Below, piece by piece: positions 40,715 through 53,606 of a stretch of DNA of 64,000 bases. The DNA lies in contig CALZFC010000243.1 of assembly GCA_945643635.1 (NCBI GenBank), positions 1,642,501 through 1,706,500 on the forward strand, given 5' to 3'. The first letter of the stretch is position 1. Each line of letters begins with the position of its first letter. The translations under genes were made by a program, and so were the position numbers. The notes beneath the pieces were generated by a model. That model was not told the origin of the DNA, ran no database searches, and saw only the letters and a program-made list of their open reading frames with translations. This DNA comes from Allodiplogaster sudhausi (lineage: Eukaryota; Nematoda; Chromadorea; Rhabditida; Diplogasteridae).

Positions 40715-43700
40715 TCATTCGCCCGTATTGTAGATGTAACTCTTCTTCTTTGGATTAATTCGTGACGGAGGACGACGGGGCTGAATGGAAAGCAGAGTTT
40801 TTTTAATATATTAAAAGACGGTATTTAGCCTTATGTCGAAATTTTAAATTTTTACGCGAAAGAATCTACATATCAATCTATAGTTTTTATACATATCAAT
40901 TAATAAAGTTATTCTGGCCTGAGCTGTCAGTTGTCAAGGTCCTGGAACTGTTGACTAACGATAAGGAAAGAAATTAAATTGTTCACTAACAAAAAAATCG
41001 AAGAGTGCTTACCATTCCGGGGACAACGGTAACAATTTCTGGCTCATCGTCTGACTCGTCTGTGTCATAAGCTGGCGTAGGCTCTTGCCCACCAGTTTGG
41101 ACGCTTGCTACCTGGACAAAGGAGTAGGTGGAAAAAGTTAAATAATTTGGAGAGGAGAGTGACAGAGATAGAGGGGAGAGGGAGCCGAAGATGTCATAGA
41201 AATACATATAAGGAGAGAGAGAGAGGAGTGAGAAAACAGTTGATGCTATTTGAACCAACTCTTATCTGGACGTTGGTTTGTGTAGCTCTGTTGCGCATCT
41301 TCGCTTTCGCATCAAACTTTTCGTTCAGCATCTTCTTCCTATGTTGTAGAAATAATATAGAATAGAAATGGTATTAATCGAAACATTTTAGATAATTGCA
41401 TAAATGAAATTCTCTATTCGTCATCCAACAGATTGTTCTACTAGAAATATAAGAAAGTGCTGACTGATGATTGCTCATAAACTTCATGAGCAGCCGATCT
41501 GCGCCGTGCATTCCTTTCTCGAATCCTTTGATGAAGTCGGCGTCTGGACGGCAAACAAAAAATATCATTAATATGCATATTTAAAATAATTATATTTATT
41601 CCTTGAAGCTTGTTTCACTAGTTAAATATGTTTAAAAAAAGATAATTTAATATTTGTTGTGATATCCAATAGCGCCGACCTCCTTTGATGTTATTCAAGA
41701 GCGTGCCGGCGTTGGTGTTCTCGTCCGAGATGGCCATGACGTCTGAGCCTGAATTATGCCTCTTTTTCTTTGTAATAAAAACATATCTTAGTATTTTGAG
41801 TGCTTAGTTAATTTTAATATAGCAGAGATATAAATTGGTAATTAATAAAGCATACAAGATGCAGAAAATAGGAGATGAGCAAATTAGAATACTTTCAGCC
41901 ATGCGCGTCTTGAAGTCCGAATCGATGCTGGCGACAATCTCGGCGAAGAGGCGCTCCAGGTGCTCCTGCAATGGAGACGGCGATTTTAGAGATCATTTCA
42001 TCTTCTTCTTTCGCTATTTTCATATTTGACACTTATTAACAATAATGAAAAATTAATTTAAAAAAATAAGCACATTAAAGGAAACAAGTTGCAAGACTAT
42101 TCGATTTGTTGTTTTGCGTGACTGGAGTGAACACTATGAATTGCCGTGAATACTATTGAAAATTAAATAAACACGTAATCTGCGATTATAGAGTTGAAAT
42201 CACACACTTTTTATATTCGCCGCGGCTCCAAGAACAAACATTGACGAAATGGCCGGTTTTGGTTATCACGAAATTGCACGCATGAAAACCAAAAAAAAAA
42301 AAAATTTTTTTTTGCTCGACATTTCTTTTTTTATGCGAGAGGAACATGTTTTTGAATGACTAGACTAAGCGCATTGCAGAAATATTTAAATTCTAAATAT
42401 TCCCGCCTGGATGACGTTGATGGTCATGGAGACGACGGCGAGTCCGATGAGAATGAACAGAAAGTTGGCGACGGCGATGTGGTGGCGGGGGGTCACGTCG
42501 CCAAAACCTAGAGTTTTATTTATTTATTTATTATTTCCTCTATAATAATTTTTCATATACGTCCTCTACAATATGTAATTAAAGAAACACTATATTAAAA
42601 AGTTTTGTGAAGTGAATGTCTAAAATAAAACAGATGAAGAAAAAGAAAGAAAAAATTGGAATTAAAATAATATTTATATGATTTTCATATGTATCTTTGC
42701 TAGTCTTCTACTTTTATTCCTCTGTGGGATTTGAAATTTACCGATAGTGGTGAGCGAAACGAAGAAGAAGTAGCCGCTTTCCGCAAGCGACCAGCCCTCG
42801 AGGGCAGAGAAGAGCGTCGTACACAGCAACATCCACGAGGAGAAGACGACCAGGACGACCCCGAGCGGGAGCGGTGCATCCGCGTCCGGCAGCTCGTCGA
42901 TGTCTGTGTAAAAGCTTACGGTAATAAGTTATACTCCCTATAATAAGATTAATACGATTCTTACACAACGTTTCCAAAATAAGACTTATTTTTAGAGCAT
43001 ACATCTGGTCATTTACTTGAATGATGTTCACTTAGACTATGAGAATACGACTGTCATTTGCCATGCAATAATACAAGGAACCTCAAGAAAGGAATGAAAC
43101 CTACAGTCATCATCGTAGATTTCTGGATGCGTCGCAACGACTTTAATGTCACCGTTCTCTATCATACATTCCTGAAAAAAAAATGTTATCTTTAAATATT
43201 TACTCATTTTCACTTGGTTTCCATATTGAAAAGCAACAGGCAAGGGAGATAATAAAAGGAGTTACTTTGGTTCATATGTATTAAGTGAGATCGTCCATGA
43301 TATATTTTTTACATTTCTCTTTGCGGGAAGAACGGGGTGTGATAGTAGACAGTCGAATCTAAGACAACGTGTTTAAACGTAATCTCGCTCTCTGTTCCTA
43401 GTTCTCTAACTCACACTCTCAGTCTCTCTCTCTCTCTCTCTCTCTCTCTGTCATGTGTATACTCTTCCATCGCCACTCCTTCCCTCCTCATTCTCTCTAG
43501 TCTTCTCCCACTCCTTCTCCCCTCTTTATATCTCTTAATCATAATTTCTTTCTCTCGCTCTCTTTTAGTTTCTCTCTCTCTCACTCTCTCTTCTCTCCTC
43601 CCTCTGAACAGTTGTGCACCTGCTTCTGATCGTGAGCACACATTCTTCGTGTGTATGCGAGCCCTTTCCGACGTGGTCATCCATCTATCATCTCATTATA

Positions 43701-45321
43701 GAAAAGCTGACACGAGAATGTGCAAACCGACAAATAGGCCAGGCCAATAATGATTAATTTGCAAATACAATGTGGCTAAATGGGAAAAATAAATCATTTT
43801 GCAAGGAAACATTAATTTTAGTAATTGTATATTAATTAAAGGAAAAAGACACACCGTCGAGCCATGCTTGCTGTGCAGCTTCTTCTTGACTCGTGTCTGG
43901 TGATGAATCTTTCGTATGCATCGTCGATAGAAGGGAACGATTCGAGTGCACCAGACGCCTGCAAAGAAAACAAAACACAATCTTCGTTACAAAATATAAA
44001 ATATTAGGTCCAAAAATTTATGAAAGAAAAATGCAAAAGATTTCTATTATTATTATTATTATTACTATGTAGTTATTCATATAATGAAATTATAGGTTAG
44101 CATTTCCATAGCGCTTACTGTGAACAAGATTGAACATGAGGGTGCCCCAGTCGTTGAGAATCGTCACAACCTTAATGTCAAATTATAAAATTAGGTTTAT
44201 TCACAAAAATTGTCTTACTACTTTCTATATTGTTTTGCAATTAATATTCTTCTTATTTTTATCTAATCAATGCTTATTTGACCAACCATGGGAATGCCAA
44301 CGATTGCATAGAGAACAGTAAAGATTCGGCCGGCCACCGTAACTGCGGCGAGATCTCCATAACCTAAGAAAAGGAAGGCTGTCGTTAGGAAATTAATTTT
44401 ATAAATAGTTTTTATTCATATTAATTTACTAAATAAGTCAGTAACGGGTTCGATGTCGGTTTTCTTCTCTATATATATTTTTCTCAAGCTTTATCTCTCT
44501 CTCTCTCTAGCTCTCTCCCTCCCTTTATCTCTCTCTCTTTAGTACTTTTCTCTTGACTCAACCGAAAAACTATGTCGAAATGAGTCATAGGAACAAGAGG
44601 AAATCGGATCAAGTTGCATTTCCTTGGTAAGCTTGAGTGCTTGAGTTGTACAATAGAAAATTCATTTGCTTGATGAGATGATGTTTGCTATCTTTTATTT
44701 TGACTTCACCTCCTCACCTGTCAGAAACTCGGTGGTCCCGAACAGAACTTTCCCTCGTCTTCTATTTCACGAAGACAAAGCTCACATTTCGTTTTAACGT
44801 GTGTCTGTGTTAATCTGTCACTGAAGACAGGAAAGATGGTAGTCTTTTCTGTCCTCTGTGGCATGGGTTCCTAGAGGAAATTGGCGGGAAAGCAAAATTT
44901 AAAATTGACTGTTCTCCTAACCAATAGTTGTGTATATGGTGCCTGCGTAGTAGAGTCCTCCCCAAATGGTCCACTTCTGCTCACGCGAAAGATCCACGCC
45001 CACTTCGTGGTTATAGCGGTTGACGATCGGGAGGAGACGGCCGTCTGGCGGCAGAGTCATGTTGCGGCCATCGTTGTAGATCGCCTGGAGGATAGGGAGT
45101 GAGGGAGAGTGAGAGAGAGACAGAGAGAAAGAGAGAGAGAGGGAGACAGATAGGGAGAAAGACACAGGAGGGAGATAAACGAACGTATGTAAGAGCTAGA
45201 GAGATCGAGAAAGAGGGAGCGAGTGAGAATAAGAGAGAATGAGAGAGAGAGCGGGAGATAGAGCGAGAGAGCGTGACAGAGAGAGAAAGAAAGAGAGAGA
45301 GATAAAGAAAGAGAGAGAGAT

Positions 45322-45353
<32 letters not shown>

Positions 45354-45728
45354 CTGACATGGAGCGACGAGAGCATGTGCTTGCGTGCGCGGAGAGTGCG
45401 CAAGTGTCGTTCGTAGATGTCGCGCTCCTCCGCCTGCCCCTCGATCGTGCAGAAGATGACGGCGCCGATGATACCTGCAGATTTGGGTTACGGTGTAGTA
45501 TGCTTGTTTTCTGCAATAAAATTGTTGGCTAACAAAATTTTTTATTTGAACAAAGACGGAAGAAATCAGATATTAGGCCACGGTAGAATCTTTTCTTACT
45601 GTAGAAAATGAGGAGCACGAGAAGAAGCACATGGTGGAGATGGTAGCGTTCGTAGCCATCCGAGAGGAGATTCCAGAGCATCCCGGCTGGTGGAGAGAGC
45701 CGCCTGAAGGCGGCAGGCGACTGATACC
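40715..45728 (-). CDS. Two-pore-domain (K2P/TWK) potassium channel, N-terminal exon not found
   Basis: Fifteen exons join in frame to about 477 residues: 45728-45600, 45474-45359, 45084-44922, 44363-44287, 44170-44119, 43958-43855, 43171-43105, 42903-42742, 42507-42407, 41965-41893, 41748-41680, 41543-41465, 41338-41260, 41111-41013, 40780-40715 (TGA). TM1 is HHVLLLVLLIFYSIIGAVIF. The extracellular cap has an N-glycosylation site (NMT), and pore 1 is YYAGTIYTTIG-YGD. TM2 follows (AIVGIPMVVTILNDWG), then TM3, pore 2 (TTIG-FGD), and TM4 (FLFILIGLAVVSMTIN). Both selectivity filters are intact, so a K+-selective leak channel in the plasma membrane is expected. The cytosolic tail has an acidic stretch (DTDESDDEPE) and RATQTNVQ, similar to dynein-light-chain binding TQT motifs. 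The donor after INVIQ reads CAG|GCGGGA, a probable GC-AG intron. The first listed exon starts inside a codon. Confidence 0.88.
45085..45358. repeat. (GA)n tract filling a K+ channel intron
   Basis: GAGAGA-type sequence, which is CTCTCT on the gene's own strand, starts within ten bases of the donor and fills most of the intron between exons 2 and 3 of the channel as listed. Overlapping open frames on both strands are low-complexity artefacts. Confidence 0.8.
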
Positions 45729-46199
45729 CTGGAGAGACAGAGACAGAGAGAGGGAGAGAGAAAGAGAGAAAAGAGAGAAAAGAGAGAGAGAGAGAGAGAG
45801 AGTTCCAACTAATAACAACACGCGGATCGAGAATAAAAAGAATCAGATGCAAATCAGGGTATGTTTGAAGCTGAAAGGAGAAAAAAACAATCCGATACTA
45901 TCTTTTTTTCTGATATCCCACTGCGATGGGATCTCGCAATAACTCTTTATGAGCACTAATTCCCGTACATTAGAAGTAAAGACATGAGAGATATTAATTA
46001 AGTTTCCTTTTTTCATATATGAAATATGAGAAAAAAGGGGAAAGCAATCAGTTATATGAAATATTTTCGAAGCAGTTAATAAAGAAATATTATGGAAATT
46101 AATTGATGCCGTTTGCAGAAACATGAAGAAGAAAAGCCTGATTGAAACATCGGAGAATGAGCAAGAGTTGAAAAGAAAGAGTGATAAATGGAGGGAGCT

Positions 46200-46440
46200 G
46201 GAAAGCGAGAGAGTGGTGGACAGCGAAGGAGAGGGAGAGAGAGGGAAACAGAGAGAAAACTAACAATAAGAGAAATAGAGCGAGAGAGAAACAGAGAGAG
46301 AGAGAAATAGAAAGAGAGAGAGAGAGAGAGAATGAGAGTTGGACAAGGAGAGGTTAAGAAAAACAGCAAATAATAATAGAGAAGGAGAGAGAGTTGAACA
46401 AGGAGAGGTTAAGAGAAGGAGAGAGATGAGAGAGAGATAA

Positions 46441-46479
<39 letters not shown>

Positions 46480-46820
46480 AATAGAAAGAGAGAGAGAGAG
46501 AGTGTGTGAGAGAGAGAATGAGAGTTGGACAAGGAGAGGTTAAGAAAAACAGCAAATAATAATAGAGAGGGTGAGAGAGTTGAACAAGGAGAGGTTAAGA
46601 GAAGGAGAGAGATGTGAGAGAGAGATAGAGAGAGAGAGAAAGAGAGAGTGAGAGAAATAGAAAGAGAGAGAGAGAGAGAGAGAATGAGAGTTGGACAAGG
46701 AGAGGTTAAGAAAAACAGCAAATAATGATAGCGAGGGAGAGAGAGTTGAAGAAGGAGAGGTTAAGAGAAGGAGAGAAATGTGAAAGAGAGAGAGAGAGTG
46801 AGAGAGAGAGGGAGGGGAAA

Positions 46821-46862
<42 letters not shown>
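46200..46862. repeat. GA-rich minisatellite, period about 180 bp
   Basis: A landmark AATGAGAGTTGGACAAGGAG followed by GTTAAGAAAAACAGCAAATA occurs at about 46331, 46518 and 46684, each followed by a variant (AGTTGAACAAGGAG or AGTTGAAGAAGGAG) and by GAGAGA blocks. This gives at least three tandem higher-order units. It lies upstream of the first recognised K+ channel exon, between that gene and SF3B2. Confidence 0.8.
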
Positions 46863-46869
46863 CGATACA

Positions 46870-47500
46870 GAGTGAGAAGTACATAACAAAGCACTGAATG
46901 TTAATGGATCAAACAGGAGTTCGGATGGACAAATCATTGCCGACTGAACGGGCTTATCGGCAGAACATCAAAGAAAGTTCAAAAAGAAATTAACTATCAA
47001 ATTTTTAGGTCAGCTTCTAAGAGATAGCGCAAAGAGGAGCGGATCCAAGTAATGTTTTCTGAACGCTGATCCCAATAAACGGAGATTACTTGCAGTATCT
47101 ATTTATTGTTCTAATCTCATCTTTACAGAATTCTATGTAGCCACCATTAGCACAAATCGTTTTATTTTCCCATGACCTGTGTCTATTCTTGTAACTGTTC
47201 TCCTTTTTAAGGGTTTCGTGCCAGTTTCGGCTGTGAGTATTAGCTGAATTAAAATACAAACAATAATAATATGAAGGCAGTTTTGCCTCACAAATTGTGT
47301 ATGGTATTGATAAAAAGTATTTTTGGTGTTACGATGGCCAAGACCTTTAGTTAGATTGCTTAATACAGTACTCACTAAAATGGCACTAAAATGATTTCGA
47401 AGAAAACTTTTCACGCGCTGCGCGTGTCGGCTGTGGTGTTTCTATGTTTCTTGCTGATTTAGGTTCTTGCCTACGTTTTAAATCCTTGTGCTTATTAGCC
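46870..47500. promoter_or_regulatory. Upstream region of SF3B2, possibly shared with the K+ channel gene
   Basis: AT-rich, about 630 bp, between the minisatellite and the SF3B2 start. The two flanking genes point away from each other. No TATA box or clear motif was identified. The channel's first exon may lie here or inside the GA-rich block. Confidence 0.35.
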
Positions 47501-49094
47501 ATGACAACTGCGGACTCTTCGTCGTCCAGTTCGTCTGAGGACGAGCAGCCACAGCAGCAGAATCTCACCAAGAAGCAACTCCAGGTATTCTAATTAGTCT
47601 TGCCGGAAAGTTCACAAATCATTTGAAATTATAAGCGTCATTTAACGAACTGGGAGGGTAGTCTTCGCAGGCATTGTTTTCGAAAGCACTTGCGCATCCT
47701 CTTTGATAACCGATTTTCCATCTGAATCAGTTTGACGAATACATGTTTCGGTGCATTACTCGTTTTAACTCTCAGTGACCTGAATTCAACTTACTTATTT
47801 CGTGGCATTACATTTATTTTATTATTCAAAAGAAATTTTTTTTTATAATTTTGTTCGGTGAGCAAAACGTGTAAAAGTTTTTTTTATAGCTAGCGGTACT
47901 GTGTGGAGTTTCGAAATTTTATGATCACTAAAGCGTCAGCACTTAAACACGATCACCTGATTTCTCTTTGTCAGGGTTCAGCTATTACAATGATTTTTTT
48001 TAAGTAATTGTTTCACGTTAGGGTTGTTTTTCCTCTCCCGATGAAAATGAGAAAATTCGACTCGAGCGAAAAAAAAATACTTTATTTTCATCTGTGCACT
48101 CAGCCCTATTTCTTTTCTGCTTTTTCTCTCTCTCTCTCACTCTCACTTTTGTTTATGGTAATGGATCCAATAACAGTGATATGATATCCGTCTTCGGGGA
48201 CTTGTTATCCGTAGTTCATGCAAACAAAAGCATTTCTTTTAAATGGCTTGTTTTGTCGTCAATCTTGACCCCTTTAAAGGAGCTCTCGCGTCGGAAACTG
48301 AAGAACAAGAAGAAGAAGCTGTCGAAGAGGAGAAAGGCTCGCGGAGATGAAGACGAGGAAGATGAGATGGCCGAGTCGGACTCGGCCATCGACTCGGGCT
48401 CTGCAACAGAGAAAGCGAGCACGGGAGGGGAGCAGGTTAAAGAGGGTGAAAATAGGTCGGGCTGAGCTATTCGAAGCAATTTCATACTGAATAATATCGG
48501 TGAAATCCTTTTCCCTCTCATAATTAAGAATAATCATTTTCCAGATTATAACTGAAAATCGGGAGATTGGGTTGCATTACCTATTTGAAGATATTTTATA
48601 CGGAATATTATTGCTTCTTTTTCCGTCTCATAATAATGAACAATTATCATCCAGATTATAACTGAAAGGGGCTTGAGTTGCATCGGCTATTGGAGGCTAT
48701 TTCAGGCGGAATGTTATCACTTTTTCTTCTCGTAATTGATTATAATGATTTAAAAAAAAATAGCAGATTGTTACTGACGATGATCTCGGCGTGGAAGTCG
48801 ACTACGTTGGAATGAAGCCGGAACTCGACCCGACCGATCCCGCTTACTCTTACTTTGCCAACGTCTTCAAGAACTTTTTGGTTCGTGTCATTTACTGATA
48901 CCGTATTTTTAACAGACAAATAACGCCTGTGAATAAAAAAAGGAAAAAAAGAACATTAAATCAGTCGCATGAAATGTCTTCATGTTACTGTACATTCATT
49001 TCCCCGAGTTCCTTTTTGTGGTTATACTGTATCCATCATTATCTGTTCGCCCGTCGCTCTCTGTCAATCTAGCAGGTCATATATGGCTAATTCT

Positions 49095-49142
<48 letters not shown>

Positions 49143-50949
49143 GCTCATTCTATTTGTTGTCTCTTTCAGATCACTGATGACATTAAGAAGGAAGACTTGG
49201 AGCATCCGCTGGAGACGAAAAAAGAGGCTCGCAAGGGCGACTCGGCCACTTCCAAGCAGAACGCATCCGAGGAGATTCTTCAGGTATCTTCAAGGGAAAA
49301 CAAAATTATCATATTGCTCAGGGAAACAAGGGTAGCTCGAAGGACACACAAAAGTGGGTGGGTAAGACCTCCGACGGCCTCGAAAAATAGGGTGGGTAAG
49401 CCAAAAATTTAAATTTTCGGGTCTCAAAAATTGTGTGGGTATTCCGGTTTGGCCCTCCCCCCCCTTTTTCCCTGAAATTTGCTATATCCTAAGCCTAGGC
49501 TCGTGAGCATGCGATTTTAATTGTTTCACATGCCATTCTGAACCCAGTTTAAACAGGCCGATGTCACAAGTATGGATATTTAGTATTTTGCTAGAACACT
49601 GTTAATACTTGCTGATTATTTGCTATGTCCATGTTATCGAGGATGAAATGCGCAAGCCAAATGAGGGAGACGAGCCAGCGGTCAGCAAGCGAAAGATTCG
49701 TCTCAGTCTCCAGCCTTCCATGGCCAAACTCAAGGAGGTCAGCATCACCTACACTTTTCTTCTTTTCTCTTTTTAAAGTAACCGTGAATAATTATGTCAT
49801 TTTAAATGAAACGCATGTTAATTTGACCGAAAATAATTTAATAAACTTAATTAAACTAATTCTTGGTACCATGAATTTTCTTTCTTTCGTTTACCATTAT
49901 TTGTTGGTGGAAGTTAGTATGGCTATGGGTCAAGGACGTTGGAAACGTTTTCACTAGCAAATGGAAAATGCGCCGTAAAATAATATAATTTTTGAAATAA
50001 TAGTATTTTAAAACGTTGAAATGCTCTATGAATAAATACATTATAAATGCAACCTATTTTTTCCAGTCAACAGTACGACCCGACGTGGTGGAATGGGCGG
50101 ATGTCACTTCTCGTGATCCTTTCCTACTCGTTGCCCTCAAGGCCTACCGTAACACCATCCCCGTGCCGAGACACTGGAATGCGAAGAGAAAGTCAGATTT
50201 CCTTGCTGTCTGATGGTTTTATCAAGTCATTTAATTAAAAACAAAGGATACCTTATAAAGATTACTGCTCAGGTTATTTGAGAAATTCGTTGCTTTTCTA
50301 AATGTGTATAGTAATTCGAGAGAAACAAAAATGTTATCTAGTGCGTGTTGCAAGAAAAGAATCGATCTTCCCATTGCTCCCTTTTCCAAATGAATTGAGA
50401 GAATTATTTTATTCTTGTATTTAGCGATGAATTATTATATTCTTTGTTTTCAAAATAATTTTCAGATACCTCGCAGGCAAGCGCGGTTTTGAGAGACCCC
50501 CATTTGAACTGCCTGATTTCATCAAGCGAACCGGAATTCAGGTTCCTTTACTTTACGAACAAATTGTTCCTTGCTTACAAACTAATATTGTACTTGTACG
50601 TTATATTTCCATTGTATCCGGCCTTTCTTAAGGTGCATATTACTTTTTAAGGAAATGCGAGAGAACCTGTGGGAGAAGGAAGATGCGCAGTCACTGAAGA
50701 GCAAGATGAGGTACACGTTTTAATTGATTTAATTAATAGTTTAAATTAGGTATTTATTGACATTTTATTTTAATTAGTTGTGGTAATGATTATTCTCTTC
50801 CTTATAACGACCTTTTGCAGAGAACGCGCGCGGCCCAAGCTTGGCAAGATCGACATTGACTACCAGAAGCTGCACGACGCATTCTTCAAGTGGCAGTCGA
50901 AGCCAATGCTCAGCGTCCAAGGAGAACTGTACTACGAGGGAAAGGTGGG

Positions 50950-50987
<38 letters not shown>

Positions 50988-53565
50988 TGAGGCAGAGAGA
51001 GAGATGAGAACAAAGAAAGAGGGAACACGCCTTTGAGGCTTGTGAGAACATGAGCTGTTCAGATGGTCGTTTGCCCTCAAAGGCGACTTAAATCATTGTC
51101 ATATCAGCAATTGATTGCCATTGAGAGTTGATGCTGAAGAAGAGACATACTTTTATACTTTCAGGAGCTGGAGGGACGCATGAAGGACAAGAAGCCGGGC
51201 TTGCTCAGCGACGAGCTTCGAATCGCGCTCGGCATGCCTGTCGGCCATGTTAGTCATTGCTCATTCATTCCTACCGTAGTCAAGTGAGGAGAGAGCACCT
51301 TAGAAAGTGAGGGAAGTTTCTTATTATGTCGCTGAATTATAGTAATAACAATACTAAAAATGAAGGCTTAAGAAATAAGAATTTTATATTATAAATTAAT
51401 TTATAGAATGCTCACAAATTCCCTCCTCCTTGGCTCATCGCAATGCAGCGCTACGGACCACCACCGTCCTATCCGACCATCAAGATTCCTGGTTTGTTTA
51501 AATAAAAATAAATTATTTTCTTGTCTTTTGAAAATGCATTTGCCTTGCACAGTAAATAAGTATTCATTTGGAAGTAGCTATTAATAAAAAAAAAAGTTCA
51601 CCTTTCGTCATATTCTGCTCGTTATATATTGGACAGTTTATATACAGACAAATATGGACGAAACCACTATAATTTCTTAATTGGTGCACTTTTAGACAAT
51701 AGGCTTGATCTGATTTGAACTATCCTAGGTTTTCTCTCCCACGTGGTTTTACTGCGCAAATAGATTGCTTAATGTCCGCTTTACAGCCGTAAGTTGATAG
51801 TCCTGCTGTTTTGGTATTCTTTCAATGAGTAAACGCAATCAATCCGAATGTCTATATCGGTGCTGTTTATATGCCCATTTCGAAGAGTTCTTTCGTCCAG
51901 TTTTACGGGAACTACATTATCATTTATTTATTTGAAAAGTTAATAAAAAAATATTATATATAAATTAGACTATTTCGGAATTCTCTCATAATCCTCCTGA
52001 TCTCCTCCTTCTCAGGCCTCTCCGCGCCGATTCCTGAGGGCTGCGCCTTTGGCTATCATGCCGGTGGATGGGGTAAGCCACCGGTAGATCAGTTCGGCAA
52101 GCCACTTTACGGAGATGTCTTCGGAGTCAATGTTAGTTAGGGTGTATTCTTGAATACGATAGGTTGCTGTAGAATTAATTACGATGGAATTGTGGTCGAA
52201 TATCATTGTTCGTTTTTATATATTGAGCAAATAGTCAGAACTAGGTAAAAATTTATCTTGGAATTTTCGCAAAGGACGCGATGGCTGTATTGATTATTAA
52301 AAAAATATATACAAAAAAATTCTTCCGCACATTATGAAGTGGGTATTTTGAATGTTCGGTGGTGTTCCCGACTTAAATAAATGATAACAATCTTCATGCC
52401 TAGGTTGAACCAGAAGAGGGCGATGACGCCGAGGATTCCAGAATGGAGAGACGACACTGGGGAGAGATCGGATCAGACGAGGATTCGGAGAGCGAGGAGG
52501 AAGAAGAGGTAAGAGAGAGAGAGACAGAGAGAGGGGGGAATGAGAGAGGGAGAGAGTAGAAGGGGAGAGAGAGATAGAAGAGAAAGAGAGACAGAGAGAG
52601 GGGGGGAATGAGAGAGGGAGAGAGTAGAAGGGGAGAGAGAGAAGAGAGAGAGTGGGAATGATAGGGTTCTGTGCAAGAGTTTTTGAATGGTGGATGGTTT
52701 TTAAAAAGGCTAACAGTTTGTCAGAAAGCGAATTAAGTTTTAATTGTCTTATTTCAAGAATTTGCTCTTACGGCAGCTTTTATTCTAATATTTGCTACAT
52801 TTGATATTTAATAGGAATTTTGTTCGATTCTAACACGGTTTTTCATGTGCTAAAAGTATTCTCCTTCTTTGATCAGTGCTTTTAATATAATATATATTTT
52901 AATTTAAGAATAATATCTAATTCTAGCTTTATACGCAGATGAGACGAGTTGCTTGTTAGTGAGTGCTGTGTAATAAGCTGAAAGTGAAAGGAGCTGATTA
53001 ATATTTATTAACAATTCAGGAAGAAGAGGGCGAGGCAGCTGCTGGCGTAGACGGCGTTGCAACTCCCATGACTGAGGGATTCACAACTCCGTCAGGTAAG
53101 AGAGGAGAAAGGGGGCGTGGTCTTCCCCGACTGTTTGGCGGGAAAGAGTTGAATTTGAATAATACAGGCATTACCTCGGGCATTCCGACTGGAGTGGAGA
53201 CGCCGGACACGATCGAGCTGCGCAAGGGCAAGAGGGGCGATGAGAGGTCAGAAAGAGACGATTTTGAAAAATAAATAATTGAAAAATTAAAGTTGATGTA
53301 TTTACAGCGAGAGCTGTGTAAATCAAGTAATAAGAATAAGAATAATAAATATAGAAAGAAGATTTTACAGAGAAAGTAGGATTCAATTTGATTTATTTTA
53401 TTTCCTTATGAATCACAATCCTAAGATTGTTTCTGTAATTCTTTGCCTTCTTCTCGCTTCTCTCTTCTCTCTTTCTCTCTCTCTCTCTCTTTGTTTTCTC
53501 CCTCTTTCTCCTCTCTCTCCTATCTCTCTCTCTCTCGCTCTCTCTTTGTTCTCTCTCTCTTTCTC

Positions 53566-53606
<41 letters not shown>

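Noticed and set aside
46200..46862. CRISPR-like array
   Set aside because: Units are GA-rich minisatellite repeats with variable GA runs and no unique spacers, in a eukaryotic genome.
47386..47571. Minus-strand frame starting MVRFCCCGCSSSDELDDEE as first exon of the K+ channel
   Set aside because: It is the antisense of SF3B2 exon 1 (start at 47501), whose frame, splice donor and downstream exons are well supported.
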